Shown: in pieces, positions 43,262 to 53,187 of the stretch | Numbering within the stretch: position 1 is the first letter of the stretch | How the letters are laid out: every line of letters starts with the position of its first letter | NCBI RefSeq assembly: GCF_038562635.1 | Contig: NZ_JBCFBO010000001.1 | Span: 821,869 to 885,868, forward strand | DNA from: Methanobacterium sp. | GTDB taxonomy: Archaea > Methanobacteriota > Methanobacteria > Methanobacteriales > Methanobacteriaceae | Length of the DNA: 64,000 nt | Reading direction: 5' to 3' | The notes under the pieces: generated by a model | The model's input: the letters and a program-made list of their open reading frames with translations, nothing else | What the model was told of the DNA's origin: nothing | Database searches by the model: none | Program-made: the position numbers and the translations under genes

Positions 43262-43345
43262 AATGAAGTTAAGCACTGCCAAAAAACTTAGTTTTTGACG
43301 TCAGGAAACCTTGAAATTCTGTAAATTCAAGAGTTTTCTGGCTTC
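43262..43345. repeat. Palindromic array between gltX tail copies 2 and 3
   Basis: AAAAAACTTAGTTTTT and a nested stem in which CAGGAAA...TTTTCTG encloses TTGAAATT...AATTCAA. It is short and partly degenerate. Confidence 0.6.
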
Positions 43346-43391
43346 AAAATCCCATCTTGTGAAGGTTTCATTCAGATGAGTCATTACAACT

Positions 43392-43465
43392 ATTTATGTG
43401 CAAAGTAAAACTTTACTTACCATCCACTATTTCATCTAACCTTGCAAATCCAACCCTATCAAAGA
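43392..43465 (-). repeat. gltX tail copy 2
   Basis: On the minus strand it still reads VGFARLDEIVDGK in frame, matching the gltX C-terminus, then a stop where gltX has Leu. CATCCACTATTTCATCTAA and TGTGCAAAGTAAAA are shared with the gene. Confidence 0.85.
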
Positions 43466-43484
43466 AACCTTTTTAAAAAAAGCC

Positions 43485-43747
43485 AGCGAAAATCATAGCT
43501 TGCAAAACTGAAGGTTTTGCGCATTCGAAAGCTTTGCTTTCGATGCACCAAACACTACGTGTTTGAGTGCTCCAAAAAACCAGAGGTTTTTTGAGAGATT
43601 TTCGGGGCCCGCAAAATCGAAGATATTGAAAAATGCTAGCATGCAAAAAAAACTTTGTTTTTTGTTGCGGTTACAAAATCTTCGATTTTGTAAACATTTT
43701 TCAATCTCCCCAAAATCTGTGATTTTTGAGGATTTTGCAGGGGTTTC
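43485..43747. repeat. Large nested palindromic array between gltX and its tail copy 2
   Basis: GCAAAATC...GATTTTGC encloses ATTGAAAAATG...CATTTTTCAAT, which encloses GCTAGCATGC, an AAAAAAC/GTTTTTT dyad and ACAAAATC-TTC-GATTTTGT. Further units are GCAAAACTGAAGGTTTTGC, CGAAAGCTTTGCTTTCG and AAACACTACGTGTTT. It shares the GAAAAATG...CATTTTTC core with 17083-17217 and 55734-55802. Open frames on both strands here are by-products. Confidence 0.85.
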
Positions 43748-43778
43748 ATCCAAAAATTAGGGAGTAATTGTAAATATT

Positions 43779-45593
43779 TTACTTATGTGCAAAGTAAAAT
43801 CTCAACTTACCATCCACTATTTCATCTAATCTTGCAAATCCAAACCGTTCAAACTGCACAATATCATTAACTTTCAGGTCCTTGCACGAAGGTTCTGCAA
43901 GACCAGGTGTGACACTTGCATCAGGCATTACAACTTCTACTTTCCGGTTATATTCTGCAGGGATCCAGTGAATAAACTGAGCGCCAACTTTCTTAGCATC
44001 TTCAAAGTTTGAATTATACACGACCCCTATATAATCTTTCTCTGCATCCGCATAGTCTAATCTGAAAATAATTATATTCAGTGCGTCCATAAGCCTTATA
44101 GCTTTATAAAACAGTTTATCAGCAAGTTCATATTCCAGCTCTTTTGCAAATTCGATAATATCTGAATCAATTTCAGTGTTTTCTGAAATCTGGTCGTTAA
44201 TTATCTTGATTTCTTTAAATCCTTCGTATAAATCTTCTTTTACAAGATAAACTTCCCCGTTAAATGGAATTTCACGGTACCCTCGATCTAAAAAGTCAGG
44301 GTGTAACGGCCTCTTAATTATCTCTTTGTTTTCTTGAGGGAAATCATCTATTATAACTTCTTCAGGGTTCCAGACAAAGAAATACCTGTTTGCAGCTTCT
44401 TCTAAAATCGCACGGTTTAATCCGTATATTTTCTTCCAGCTTACAACTGAATCGGCCATTTTAACACCTATTTCATTCATAAGCTCCTGAATGGATTCTT
44501 TCATTATTCCACGCTTTGCAATAGCCCTTATTGTTCCGAGTCTTGGGTCATCCCAGCCAGAATAAATACCTTCATCTATACCTGCCCTTGCTTTAGAAGT
44601 ACTTAAAGCAATGTCTTCCATTTTAAGTCTTCCGTAGTGTATGAAAACTGGTATGTCCCAGCCGAAGTAGTTGTATAAATACTTCTGTTTTTCAGAATTT
44701 GCAAGGTGATCTTTTCCACGTAAGACATGTGTAATTCCACACAGGTGATCATCTACAGCCACAGAGAAATTCATCATTGGGTAAATCTTATATTTTCTAC
44801 CAATACGAGGGTGTTCAGCATCTACAATCCTCATTATAGCATAATCCCTTATTGCAGGGTTTTTATGTTCTATGTCAGTTTTAACTCGAAGTACTGCTTC
44901 TCCTTCATCAAGGTTTTCCATATTTTTCCAGCGTTTGAGATTCTCTTCCACACTTAAATCTCTGCATGGGCATGCTAATGATTGATCTTTTAGTTTTTTG
45001 AATTCTCCGGCTTCACAGTCGCACATGTAAGCTGCACCCATTTCAATGAGCTTTTCAGCATATTCATAATAAATAGGGAGCCTATCGCTTTGAATGATTT
45101 TTTCGTCAATTTTAACACCCATCCACTCAAGATCTTCGTCTATCATTTCATAGGCATCTGGATCGACTCTACGTGGATCTGTATCTTCAATACGGAGGAT
45201 CAGTTTACCGCCGTACTTCTTCACATATTCATTGTTTAAAACAGCAGCCCTTGCATGTCCTATATGGAGGGGACCACTTGGGTTAGGTGCAAACCTTAAG
45301 ACAACTTCACCTTTAACATCTGGAAGGTCTGAAAGTCCTTTTTGTTCCACTTTCTTTTCTTTTTCTATTAATCCGCCCCTTTTCTCAAGTTCTGCAGCTT
45401 GAGTTTCGGGATCCATAGAATTTACTTTTCCAACAACCTGGCCTGCAAGTTTAGAAACTTCCTTAGACTGGCTTCTAAACTCTGCATGGGAACTCATAAT
45501 ACTTCCAATTACAGCACCCATCTGGGCTGTCCCCTTATGTTTAACTGCGTTCATAAGGGCATATTTATATAAAAGGTCTTCTAAATCGCTCAT
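43779..45593 (-). CDS. gltX: Glutamyl-tRNA synthetase
   Basis: A 604-residue archaeal class I GluRS. It has an N-terminal helical extension (about 1-90), the HIGH motif in PNPSGPLHIGHARA, the catalytic domain with RIEDTDPRRVDPD, a KMSKS-like loop STSKARAGI and a C-terminal GlnRS-like beta-barrel region. A Cys-rich CDCEAGEFK...CPC segment lies in the acceptor-binding part. In methanogens it charges both tRNA-Glu and tRNA-Gln, the latter corrected by GatDE. I chose ATG 45593 with GGGTGATTTT upstream. The 3' end is repeated twice downstream. Confidence 0.96.
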   Translation of the reverse strand: MSDLEDLLYKYALMNAVKHKGTAQMGAVIGSIMSSHAEFRSQSKEVSKLAGQVVGKVNSMDPETQAAELEKRGGLIEKEKKVEQKGLSDLPDVKGEVVLRFAPNPSGPLHIGHARAAVLNNEYVKKYGGKLILRIEDTDPRRVDPDAYEMIDEDLEWMGVKIDEKIIQSDRLPIYYEYAEKLIEMGAAYMCDCEAGEFKKLKDQSLACPCRDLSVEENLKRWKNMENLDEGEAVLRVKTDIEHKNPAIRDYAIMRIVDAEHPRIGRKYKIYPMMNFSVAVDDHLCGITHVLRGKDHLANSEKQKYLYNYFGWDIPVFIHYGRLKMEDIALSTSKARAGIDEGIYSGWDDPRLGTIRAIAKRGIMKESIQELMNEIGVKMADSVVSWKKIYGLNRAILEEAANRYFFVWNPEEVIIDDFPQENKEIIKRPLHPDFLDRGYREIPFNGEVYLVKEDLYEGFKEIKIINDQISENTEIDSDIIEFAKELEYELADKLFYKAIRLMDALNIIIFRLDYADAEKDYIGVVYNSNFEDAKKVGAQFIHWIPAEYNRKVEVVMPDASVTPGLAEPSCKDLKVNDIVQFERFGFARLDEIVDGKLRFYFAHK

Positions 45594-45639
45594 AAAATCA
45601 CCCACAGAAATAAATAATAATAAAAACCCTCAAGCAGTT

Positions 45640-45725
45640 TTTGCTGGGGGTATTCGAAAACAGAGTTTTCGAAAGTCTTAAAATTTGATTTTAGGACTTG
45701 GAAAATGTACTTTCCAATGCGCCTA
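45640..45725. repeat. Palindromic array between idsA and gltX
   Basis: TTCGAAAAC-AGA-GTTTTCGAA, a TTAAAAT/ATTTTA dyad and TTGGAAA...TTTCCAA. It lies in the operon spacer between two same-strand genes. Confidence 0.75.
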
Positions 45726-45748
45726 AAAAGGATATAAATAAAATGGTT

Positions 45749-46735
45749 TTAGTGAGTTCTCTCAATTACAAAATCAGCAAATAGTTCAAGGGCTGTTTTT
45801 GCATCAGAATCATCTAAAACATTCAAAAGCTCTTTTGCAGTTTTAACATCTTCAAGAGCTATATTTCTAGTATATTCTATTGCCCCATATTTTTCAAACA
45901 GTGCAATTGCATCGTCCACTAAACTTTCATCATTCTGGTTTAGTATATAAATTAACCTTTCTTTATCTTCATCTGATGCCTTTGAAAGTGTGTTGACAAC
46001 CATAAGGGTCATTTTACCCTTAACTATGTCGCTGCCTACAGGTTTTCCAATTTCTTCTGCATCACTTACCACATCAAGGTAATCGTCCTGAATCTGGAAT
46101 GCCATTCCAATTAAACGTCCGTATTCTGCAAGGGCATCGATCTGTTCATCGGTTCCCCCACCGATTAAAGCCCCTGCTTTAGTTGCAGCTGATATAAGGG
46201 CAGCTGTTTTTTTATAGATCATGTTCAGATATTCATCTTCTTTAACGTCTAATTTTCCTTCAAAACCAATATCCAGTGCTTGTCCTTCACATAATTTAAC
46301 ACAGGCATCTACAGCGGCACTCATTGCACGCATAATCCTTTGAGGCTGGACATGTTCTATATTTGTCTCAAGTATAGATTCAAAAGCCTTTGAGAATATG
46401 GTGTCCCCAGCCAGAATTGCCATGGGTTCTCCCCATATGGCATGGACTGATGGCTTTCCCCGTCTCATATCATCTTTGTCCATTATATCATCGTGTATAA
46501 GGGAGAAAGTGTGGATCAATTCCACTGCCGCTGCTGTCTTAAAAGCGTCTTCCTTTCTGCCGCCCACTGCTTCACAGCACAATACAACAAGTGCTGGGCG
46601 CATTTTCTTGCCCCCAGCCTTAGTTAAATGAGCTGATGCCTCACCGAGGGATGAAGGATCAATAGTCTTCAATGATTCTCCAATTTCTACATCAACGTTC
46701 TCAGAATATTCTTTAAGTACCTGCGTTACTTTCAT
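45749..46735 (-). CDS. idsA: Short-chain isoprenyl diphosphate synthase
   Basis: A 328-residue trans-prenyltransferase, probably bifunctional for farnesyl and geranylgeranyl diphosphate, the precursors of archaeal lipids. The first Asp-rich motif is in IHDDIMDKDDMRRG and the second in FQIQDDYLDV; LIHTFSLIHD and GGKKMRPALVVL are also typical. ATG overlaps the rnj stop by one base (TAATG). It is in one operon with MVK, IPK and IDI-2, so isoprenoid genes are clustered here. Confidence 0.94.
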   Translation of the reverse strand: MKVTQVLKEYSENVDVEIGESLKTIDPSSLGEASAHLTKAGGKKMRPALVVLCCEAVGGRKEDAFKTAAAVELIHTFSLIHDDIMDKDDMRRGKPSVHAIWGEPMAILAGDTIFSKAFESILETNIEHVQPQRIMRAMSAAVDACVKLCEGQALDIGFEGKLDVKEDEYLNMIYKKTAALISAATKAGALIGGGTDEQIDALAEYGRLIGMAFQIQDDYLDVVSDAEEIGKPVGSDIVKGKMTLMVVNTLSKASDEDKERLIYILNQNDESLVDDAIALFEKYGAIEYTRNIALEDVKTAKELLNVLDDSDAKTALELFADFVIERTH

Positions 46736-48084
46736 TAAACTCCTCCGTTAAATACCTGTGCCTGGCCATTCCTTAATATATGAATATTGTTTCCTAGTTT
46801 ATAACCTTCTTCCTCTGCAAGTTCGGTGTAAGATGCAAGCATTTCAAGACTTCCGTGTGACGGAATGATATGCATTGGGTTAAGCATCCTTATAAAGTCC
46901 CTGTGGTCCTCCCTTCCTGCATGTCCAGATACGTGGGCATTAGTAAATATTCTGGCGCCACTTGATTTAAGTCTTCGCTCCAGTAAATTCCTGTTTGCAA
47001 CGTTCATAGGGTTTGGAATTATAGGTGCAGATATTACAACATTATCTCCATTTCTAACGTTGAAATGTGTTTTACCAGCAGCGATACGTGGTAAAAGTGC
47101 ATCTGGCTCTCCTTGATGCCCTGTTGTAACTAAAAGATACTCTGATCTCTTTTCTTCTGCCCTTGCAAGGGCCTTGTTTACTGCTTTTGGACTCCCGTAT
47201 ATGCTCGCAGTTGCAGGAAGTTTTAAAATTCCCATAGTTTCAGCTAAACTACAGAACCGCTCCATGGATCTTCCAAGAAGCAGCATCTGCCTGTCGCTTT
47301 CCTTTGCTATATTACATATAGCCTGGATACGTTCTATATGGGATGAAAATGTTGTAACAAGCATTCCATTTTTCTCATCCATAGGGCCTAGCATTATATC
47401 TTTAAGCATGATCCTTGCAATCTTTTCAGAATGAGTTTTAGCTTCCCCTCCTTCTGAAGCCCTCGTGGTATCGACTATAACTGCAAGAACACCTTTCCTT
47501 CCCAGTTCTTTTAATCTGTTGTAGTTTGGTGGTGGAGAAAGCAGCTGGTAATTATCAAATTTAAAATCATTTGAATAAATTATAATACCTTCAGATGTAT
47601 GTAAAGCTGCCATTGCAGTTTGCGGAATACTGTGAGTCATCTGAATAAACTCTAGTGTGATATCTGGAGATATCTGACATTTCTCTCCAGGGTTTAAAAC
47701 CTGGAGTGGGTTTGTAACTGTAAATTTCTTTTCTGCTTTAATGGTTCTTTCTATAAGAGCCAGAGTATAAGGTGTTGCTATTATAGGAGCTTCATACCTG
47801 TGGGCAAGCTTTGCAACCGCCCCTATATGATCTAAATGTCCGTGTGTAAATACGATAGCTCTTACCTTTCCATCAACTTCTTTCATTAAAGTATCGTCTG
47901 GAATAACACCTCTCTCAATCAAATCGAGACTGTGCATTCTCGCTATATCTGTATCTTCATGAATATGAATTCTATCAAGGTGAATTCCCATATCAAATAT
48001 GACAACATCATCTCCAACTTTAACAGCGGACATGTTTTTTCCGACTTCTTCATATCCACCAATTGCTATTACTTCAACGCTCAT
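46735..48084 (-). CDS. rnj: Ribonuclease J
   Basis: A 449-residue beta-CASP metallo-beta-lactamase nuclease. Metal ligands are in VFTHGHLDHIGAV and later His residues (MTHSIPQTAM, NAHVSGHAGREDH); HIIPSHGSLEML is the C-terminal motif. Archaeal RNase J is a 5'-3' exonuclease with processing and decay roles. GGAGGTCAAAA precedes ATG 48084. It lies in the isoprenoid-ribosome operon. Confidence 0.93.
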   Translation of the reverse strand: MSVEVIAIGGYEEVGKNMSAVKVGDDVVIFDMGIHLDRIHIHEDTDIARMHSLDLIERGVIPDDTLMKEVDGKVRAIVFTHGHLDHIGAVAKLAHRYEAPIIATPYTLALIERTIKAEKKFTVTNPLQVLNPGEKCQISPDITLEFIQMTHSIPQTAMAALHTSEGIIIYSNDFKFDNYQLLSPPPNYNRLKELGRKGVLAVIVDTTRASEGGEAKTHSEKIARIMLKDIMLGPMDEKNGMLVTTFSSHIERIQAICNIAKESDRQMLLLGRSMERFCSLAETMGILKLPATASIYGSPKAVNKALARAEEKRSEYLLVTTGHQGEPDALLPRIAAGKTHFNVRNGDNVVISAPIIPNPMNVANRNLLERRLKSSGARIFTNAHVSGHAGREDHRDFIRMLNPMHIIPSHGSLEMLASYTELAEEEGYKLGNNIHILRNGQAQVFNGGV

Positions 48085-48275
48085 TTTTGACCTCCATGCG
48101 TCTTTTTACGTATAAAACAAACCTTTTATTGATTAAGCTACACTTAGGTGCTTTATCAAATCTCTAAAGTTTGCAATAATATTGATTATATGTACTTGAT
48201 AACCAGTTACCTCAATTTTTAAATGAATATCTATACTTTAAATTTGTAAATTTCATTAAACTGGTTACAATCCAA

Positions 48276-49328
48276 TTAAATTCTACGGGCATATTTTTTA
48301 GTATTAATGCCCCTTTCAGTAAGCCATTCGCGTGTTTTACCACGTATTAACAGATCACAGTTTCTAAGTTCTTTTACGTTGTTTGCACCAACCAGAAACA
48401 TTGCAATCTTGAGTGATTCTTTAAATTCTTCAACTTTTTTAACCACAGATTCATAACCTGTATAAGCTTCCTTAAGAAGAGGTAAAGCAATTCCAACACA
48501 TTCAGCACCTAATGCTAATGCTTTAGCAGCGTCAAGGCCGCTCCTTATACCACCAGAGGATATTACAGGGACATTTACCGATTCACAAACTTCAACTGTA
48601 CTTGCAGCAGTTGGAATCCCCCAATCCCAGTATAAATTTCCAATATAATCTTCTTCAGCTCTGTATGTTTCAACTGCAGCCCAGCTTGTGCCTCCAGAAC
48701 CTGCAACATCTATTGCATTAACACCTGCTTTTTCTAGAGTTACTGCTTCTGATTTTGAAATTCCTGCACCTGTTTCTTTGGCAATAATAGGCATATCAAT
48801 TATATCTGCAATTTTTTCAATGGATTCAACATATCCTCTTGCATCAATATCCCCTTCCGGCTGAATTGCTTCCTGTAGAGTATTTAAATGAATTGCAAGG
48901 GCATCTGCTTCTATCATTCCAGCTGCAGCTTCTGCATACTCTATCTGTGGCGCACCTATGTTGCCTATTATGAATGCAGATGGTGCATTTTCTCTTACCA
49001 CGCTGTAAGTTGGGATAAGCTCTTTATTTTCTACAGCAGCACGCTGACTTCCAACGCCCATCCCTATATTAAGTTCATCTGCGGCTTTTGCAAGTTCTCT
49101 ATTTATTTTAGTTGCTGCAGGGTGTCCACCCGTTATAGCTGATATTATTAAAGGAATATCTAATTTTTTTCCAAAAAAGTCTATTGATACATCAATTCCT
49201 TCTTTATCCACTTCAGGAAGAGCTTTATGGATGAGTTCTATATCTTCAAACCCAGTACTTTTACCCCGATATTCAACATCACGCTGATTACATATTAATA
49301 AATGTTCTAGTTTCCGTTCTGAAGTCAT
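48276..49328 (-). CDS. fni: Isopentenyl-diphosphate delta-isomerase, type 2
   Basis: A 350-residue FMN-dependent IDI-2 that interconverts IPP and DMAPP. Features are RKLEHLLICNQRDVEYRG, ISAITGGHPAATKINR, MGVGSQRAAVEN, HLNTLQEAIQPEGD (key Gln and Glu), IAKETGAGIS and SSGGIRSGLDAAKALALGA for flavin binding. It is part of the archaeal mevalonate pathway set with mvk and ipk. AGAAGGAAC precedes ATG 49328. Confidence 0.95.
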   Translation of the reverse strand: MTSERKLEHLLICNQRDVEYRGKSTGFEDIELIHKALPEVDKEGIDVSIDFFGKKLDIPLIISAITGGHPAATKINRELAKAADELNIGMGVGSQRAAVENKELIPTYSVVRENAPSAFIIGNIGAPQIEYAEAAAGMIEADALAIHLNTLQEAIQPEGDIDARGYVESIEKIADIIDMPIIAKETGAGISKSEAVTLEKAGVNAIDVAGSGGTSWAAVETYRAEEDYIGNLYWDWGIPTAASTVEVCESVNVPVISSGGIRSGLDAAKALALGAECVGIALPLLKEAYTGYESVVKKVEEFKESLKIAMFLVGANNVKELRNCDLLIRGKTREWLTERGINTKKYARRI

Positions 49329-49499
49329 GGTATAGTTCCTTCTTTTTTAATTACGTCCATTAATTCCTAAATTATTATGAGTATGTGATTTAAAGCTCTT
49401 TTCATGAACTGAATGATTAAATTTATTTCTTAGAGTTCCAATCTCTATGATTAATATTTCTCCAAATAAATAACTTCATAATTCAATTAAATAATTAAT

Positions 49500-50294
49500 T
49501 TATTTCTTTTTAATTATGGTTCCAATTCCTTTTTCATGATTTAGAGCTCTTTTAACAAAGTTTTCTTTACCTGCATTTATAATCTCAGATTCAACTCCAA
49601 GTTGTGCAAGTTCTATAAGTTCTGTAAGTTTCCCGTTCATTCCACCAGTAACGTCCACGTTTAATGAACCTTCTGCAACAAGGTCATCACATGACGTAAC
49701 GGTATTCAATAATTTTGCATCTTCGTATTTTTTTGGGTTTTTGGTGTAGATACCATCTACATCAGAACCTAAAATAACACGTGTTGGTTTCAAATTTTCC
49801 CCCAGATAGTTTATTATCTGATCACCAGATAAAACACATATTTTTATAGATTTATCCAGATCCGGCACCACGTCGCCGTAGATAACCGGGACAAATCCCA
49901 ATTCTAAATATTTATTAATTAAATCCAAATTACAAGAATGGATTCGTTTATTTTTAGTTATAATGAATGATGATGGTTGTAATGAGACTGCTAAAACTCC
50001 TTTTTTTCTTAAACTATCACAAACAAAAGTATTCAATTTTTTAACCCAGCTCTGCGTAATGCAAAATCCAAGTTTTTTTCTGGCAAAATCCTCTTCGTCA
50101 GTTATGGGGCTGCCTATTTCATATTTTTTGGCAGATGGATGTCCAAAGGAGCCAGCACCATGCACAATTATAAGTTTATCAAATGATGACTCCGCAATTT
50201 CGTCTGAAATTCTATTTAAATTATCGTGATCAATAAGGGGTTCTTCTGCCTCTTTTTTTGTGATCACACTTCCCCCAAGTTTAAGAATAATCAA
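49500..50294 (-). CDS. ipk: Isopentenyl phosphate kinase
   Basis: A 264-residue amino-acid-kinase-fold enzyme that makes IPP from isopentenyl phosphate in the modified archaeal mevalonate route. Visible are MIILKLGGSVITKKE, IVHGAGSFGHPSAKKY (the catalytic-site His), PVIYGDVVPD, ILSGD-type and VDGIYTKNP. The start is TTG 50294 with GAGAGGTAG upstream; a nearby ATG is out of frame. It is cotranscribed with mvk. Confidence 0.94.
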   Translation of the reverse strand: MIILKLGGSVITKKEAEEPLIDHDNLNRISDEIAESSFDKLIIVHGAGSFGHPSAKKYEIGSPITDEEDFARKKLGFCITQSWVKKLNTFVCDSLRKKGVLAVSLQPSSFIITKNKRIHSCNLDLINKYLELGFVPVIYGDVVPDLDKSIKICVLSGDQIINYLGENLKPTRVILGSDVDGIYTKNPKKYEDAKLLNTVTSCDDLVAEGSLNVDVTGGMNGKLTELIELAQLGVESEIINAGKENFVKRALNHEKGIGTIIKKK

Positions 50295-50313
50295 TTAGCA
50301 TCTACCTCTCTAA

Positions 50314-51282
50314 TTAATGTAATGTGGTGATTTTAACTCCTTCTTTTGAAATATCTGCATTTAAAGCAGTTTCTGTTTCATTGATTGCAGATATAACATT
50401 ACCAGTTCCGCCAGGGCAGTATGCTATTATGCTGCCGCCGCCGCCGGCACCAGTTATTTTAGATCCACATGCTCCTGCATTTCTTGCAGTATAAACCATG
50501 CTTGAGAGTTCTTTCGTGTTAACACCAAGGGCATCTAAAAGCCCATGATTTATATTCATAAGTTCTCCAATCCTTTTTTTATCATTTTCAAGGATTGCTT
50601 GTTTTGCTTCTTCTGTTATAAGTTCAATTGAATCAATTACTGGATTAATAATATCAGGATATACATCTCTTCTTACTCTAACTGCTTCAACAACTTTTCC
50701 CGTATTTCCCCGGGTATCTGTATATCCTATAACAACCGGAATATCATAATCAATATCCAACTGCACAATGTCTTCAGCATTTGTTTCTAAATAAATCAAT
50801 CCACCATAAGTACTTATGGTAGTATCTAAAGGACTTGCAAATGATTTCTGAACAGTGAGTTCAACTTCATGTGCATATTTGGCTATCTCTTCTTTTTTTA
50901 AATCTAGTTTATTATATGCAGAAACTGCTGCAATTGTGGCGACAGTTACCGCTGCTGAAGACCCAAGTCCCCCACCAATGGGAATATTTACATCTATACT
51001 TATATCTATTCCAGAACCATCATGGACTTTTTTAATGGATTCCAGTATGTACTTTAGGATGCCTTTTTTTGGAGAATCAGATATAATAGCTCCGCTATTA
51101 AAATCAATGCACCCTTTTATTCCCAAATCTTTAATATTTACATTTATATTACTGGTGCTGCTTTCTAAGACCTCTACACATGACCTTTTACTTATGGCCA
51201 TTGCAATGGCAGGTTTGCCATATACAACTGCATGTTCCCCAAATAGGATTGCTTTTCCAGGTGCAGATGCCTTGACTTGCAT
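50314..51282 (-). CDS. mvk: Mevalonate kinase
   Basis: A 322-residue GHMP kinase. It has APGKAILFGEHAVVYGKPAI, the ATP loop PIGGGLGSSAAVTVA, DTTISTYGG (catalytic Asp region) and KITGAGGGGSIIAY. It phosphorylates mevalonate in isoprenoid synthesis. GGTGAATTAA fits exactly five bases before ATG 51282. It lies beside ipk. Confidence 0.95.
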   Translation of the reverse strand: MQVKASAPGKAILFGEHAVVYGKPAIAMAISKRSCVEVLESSTSNINVNIKDLGIKGCIDFNSGAIISDSPKKGILKYILESIKKVHDGSGIDISIDVNIPIGGGLGSSAAVTVATIAAVSAYNKLDLKKEEIAKYAHEVELTVQKSFASPLDTTISTYGGLIYLETNAEDIVQLDIDYDIPVVIGYTDTRGNTGKVVEAVRVRRDVYPDIINPVIDSIELITEEAKQAILENDKKRIGELMNINHGLLDALGVNTKELSSMVYTARNAGACGSKITGAGGGGSIIAYCPGGTGNVISAINETETALNADISKEGVKITTLH

Positions 51283-51388
51283 TTAATTCACCGTGATAAT
51301 CTTGATAATCTTAATTTAATGATTTAAGCGTCAATAGTGACTAAGTAGACATTATTGGCAGATTTATATTACTTATTTAATTTTATAT

Positions 51389-52228
51389 TTACCAGAACAT
51401 AGCAGATGCATAACCAACTACTGCACTGTAATCTCCAGTTAGATCTCCACTCGTTGCGTATTTTAATACTTCCGCATTTTGGGCTCCTAACCCTTTTGAA
51501 GCAATAATAGTCGATGCTACAGGACCATAACCACACATCGTAACGTTAAGGTCTAACACTCTTTTCATCATTAGTTTTTCATCCATCGATTCTATTGCAT
51601 CCAGAACCTGTTTGTCATTTTTAGCTGCAATATTTTGCGGCTTGTAATGGGTCATATCTGAACTTGCGATTATTCCAACAGAGGTTCCAAGTGCTTCTGC
51701 TGTTTTTTTTATGGAATTACCTATATCATAGGATGTTTCAAGATCCTGAATCCACATGGTTACTGGGACAATTTTAAAATCGTCACTGAAATACTGTAAA
51801 AATGGTAGATGCACTTCACAGCTGTGCTCCTGGATATGAGAAGACACGTCAGAATCAATGATTCCGGCATCATTAATCATTTCCTTTGCAAATTCCGTAT
51901 CTATTTCTACATTTCCAAGGGGAGTTTCCCATTCTCCTTCCAGCATTGTTGATATGCCTGATCCAAGTCCAGTATGGTTAGGACACAGAATCACGAATGT
52001 TTCTGGAAATCCATCTTCTACGATCTTATAGTAAGAATGTGCTGCAATTGGCCCGGAATACAGGTAACCTGCATGAGGCGCCATTACTCCCTTTATTTCC
52101 CTTTTATTACCCATAGTTGGGATTTTTCCGGGACCCAATTCATGTTTAAAGCACCATTCTATTCTGTTTTTTAAAGACTCAGGATTACTTTCATAAAAAA
52201 CGCCTGCAACTGCAGGTTTTCTTATCAT
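51389..52228 (-). CDS. MEMO1-family protein
   Basis: A 279-residue protein of the MEMO family, related in fold to extradiol dioxygenases. Conserved positions are MAPHAGYLYSG, ILCPNHTGLGSG, EHSCEVHLPFLQYF and SSDMTHYKP, giving three His and a Cys near the putative metal site. The archaeal role is unproven. It lies between mvk and rps2 in the same operon, as in other Methanobacteriales. Confidence 0.92.
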   Translation of the reverse strand: MIRKPAVAGVFYESNPESLKNRIEWCFKHELGPGKIPTMGNKREIKGVMAPHAGYLYSGPIAAHSYYKIVEDGFPETFVILCPNHTGLGSGISTMLEGEWETPLGNVEIDTEFAKEMINDAGIIDSDVSSHIQEHSCEVHLPFLQYFSDDFKIVPVTMWIQDLETSYDIGNSIKKTAEALGTSVGIIASSDMTHYKPQNIAAKNDKQVLDAIESMDEKLMMKRVLDLNVTMCGYGPVASTIIASKGLGAQNAEVLKYATSGDLTGDYSAVVGYASAMFW

Positions 52229-52334
52229 AAAATCACTGCCTCTTTTGTTTTTAAACTCAATTTTGGTTAATATTTACCACTTCAATCGAGTTAATTTTTA
52301 CTCAAGTCAGCTTACACATCTTAAAAGCGCCGAA

Positions 52335-52475
52335 AAGTTTTGACTCATAAGATTTGTAAGCTGCCAAATCGGGGATTATATCAAATTATATTCCTCGATT
52401 TAAATTCGAAATATTCTCGAAAAGACATAGATTTTAGCTGAACGCTGTAAATCTATGATTTTAAGCTATAGTTTA
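52335..52475. repeat. Degenerate palindromic stretch downstream of rps2
   Basis: Weak dyads, including TAAATC-TAT-GATTTTA and CTCGATTT/AAATTCGA-like pairs, in the spacer between rps2 and the MEMO gene. It is probably an eroded array. Confidence 0.45.
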
Positions 52476-52479
52476 AAGA

Positions 52480-53076
52480 TTAAATTTTTAACTCGAAATC
52501 AGCTGGCTGCATTTCAAGTTCTTCATCTTCGCCTAATGCTCCTTTTGCTCTTAACATCTGTCTAGCAAGTAACCAGTAGACAAGTGCAATAGCTTTTCTA
52601 CCTTTGTTGTTTACAGGCAGCACTATATCCACATTTCCAAGTAAGTTTTCTGTATCACAGAGCGCGACAACAGGTATTCCTATTTGTTTTGCTTCAATAA
52701 TTGCCTGTGAATCTGATCTTGGGTCTGTTACTACAAGCACTTTAGGTTCTATAAATTTAGCGTAATTTGGATTGGTTAATGTTCCTGGTATGAACCTTCC
52801 AGGTATTGTTTTTGCTCCAGTGAGCTTTCCAAATTTCTTAACAGGAGCCTGACCATACTGCCTTGTGGACACAACTAATATGTCATCAGCGTCATATTTT
52901 GCAAGGAATTTTGCTGCTGATAGTATTCTATCGTTGGTTTTCCTTACATCCAAAACATACAGACCATCTGCTCTTACTCTATATATGTATCGTTCCATGT
53001 CTTTAGTTTTTTGCTGAGTTCCAATGTGTAAACCTGCTGCTAAATACTTGTCTAGTGGAATTAAAAGTTCTGACAA
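52480..53076 (-). CDS. rps2: 30S ribosomal protein S2
   Basis: A 198-residue uS2. It has LDKYLAAGLHIGTQQKTKDM, YVLDVRKTNDRILSAAKFLA, VVTDPRSDSQAIIEAKQIGI and the C-terminal NKGRKAIALVYWLLARQMLR. I chose TTG 53076 because GAGGTGA lies exactly five bases upstream; the GTG at 53085 is inside that ribosome site. Confidence 0.96.
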   Translation of the reverse strand: MSELLIPLDKYLAAGLHIGTQQKTKDMERYIYRVRADGLYVLDVRKTNDRILSAAKFLAKYDADDILVVSTRQYGQAPVKKFGKLTGAKTIPGRFIPGTLTNPNYAKFIEPKVLVVTDPRSDSQAIIEAKQIGIPVVALCDTENLLGNVDIVLPVNNKGRKAIALVYWLLARQMLRAKGALGEDEELEMQPADFELKI

Positions 53077-53187
53077 ATTAATCACCTCAATATTTCAAAT
53101 AATTTAAAAATTTGTGTTTTTTTATATTTTTTAAAATTTAGTAGTTTTTTAGTCCGTTTTAACGGCTTTTCCTAATAAGACGAATGA

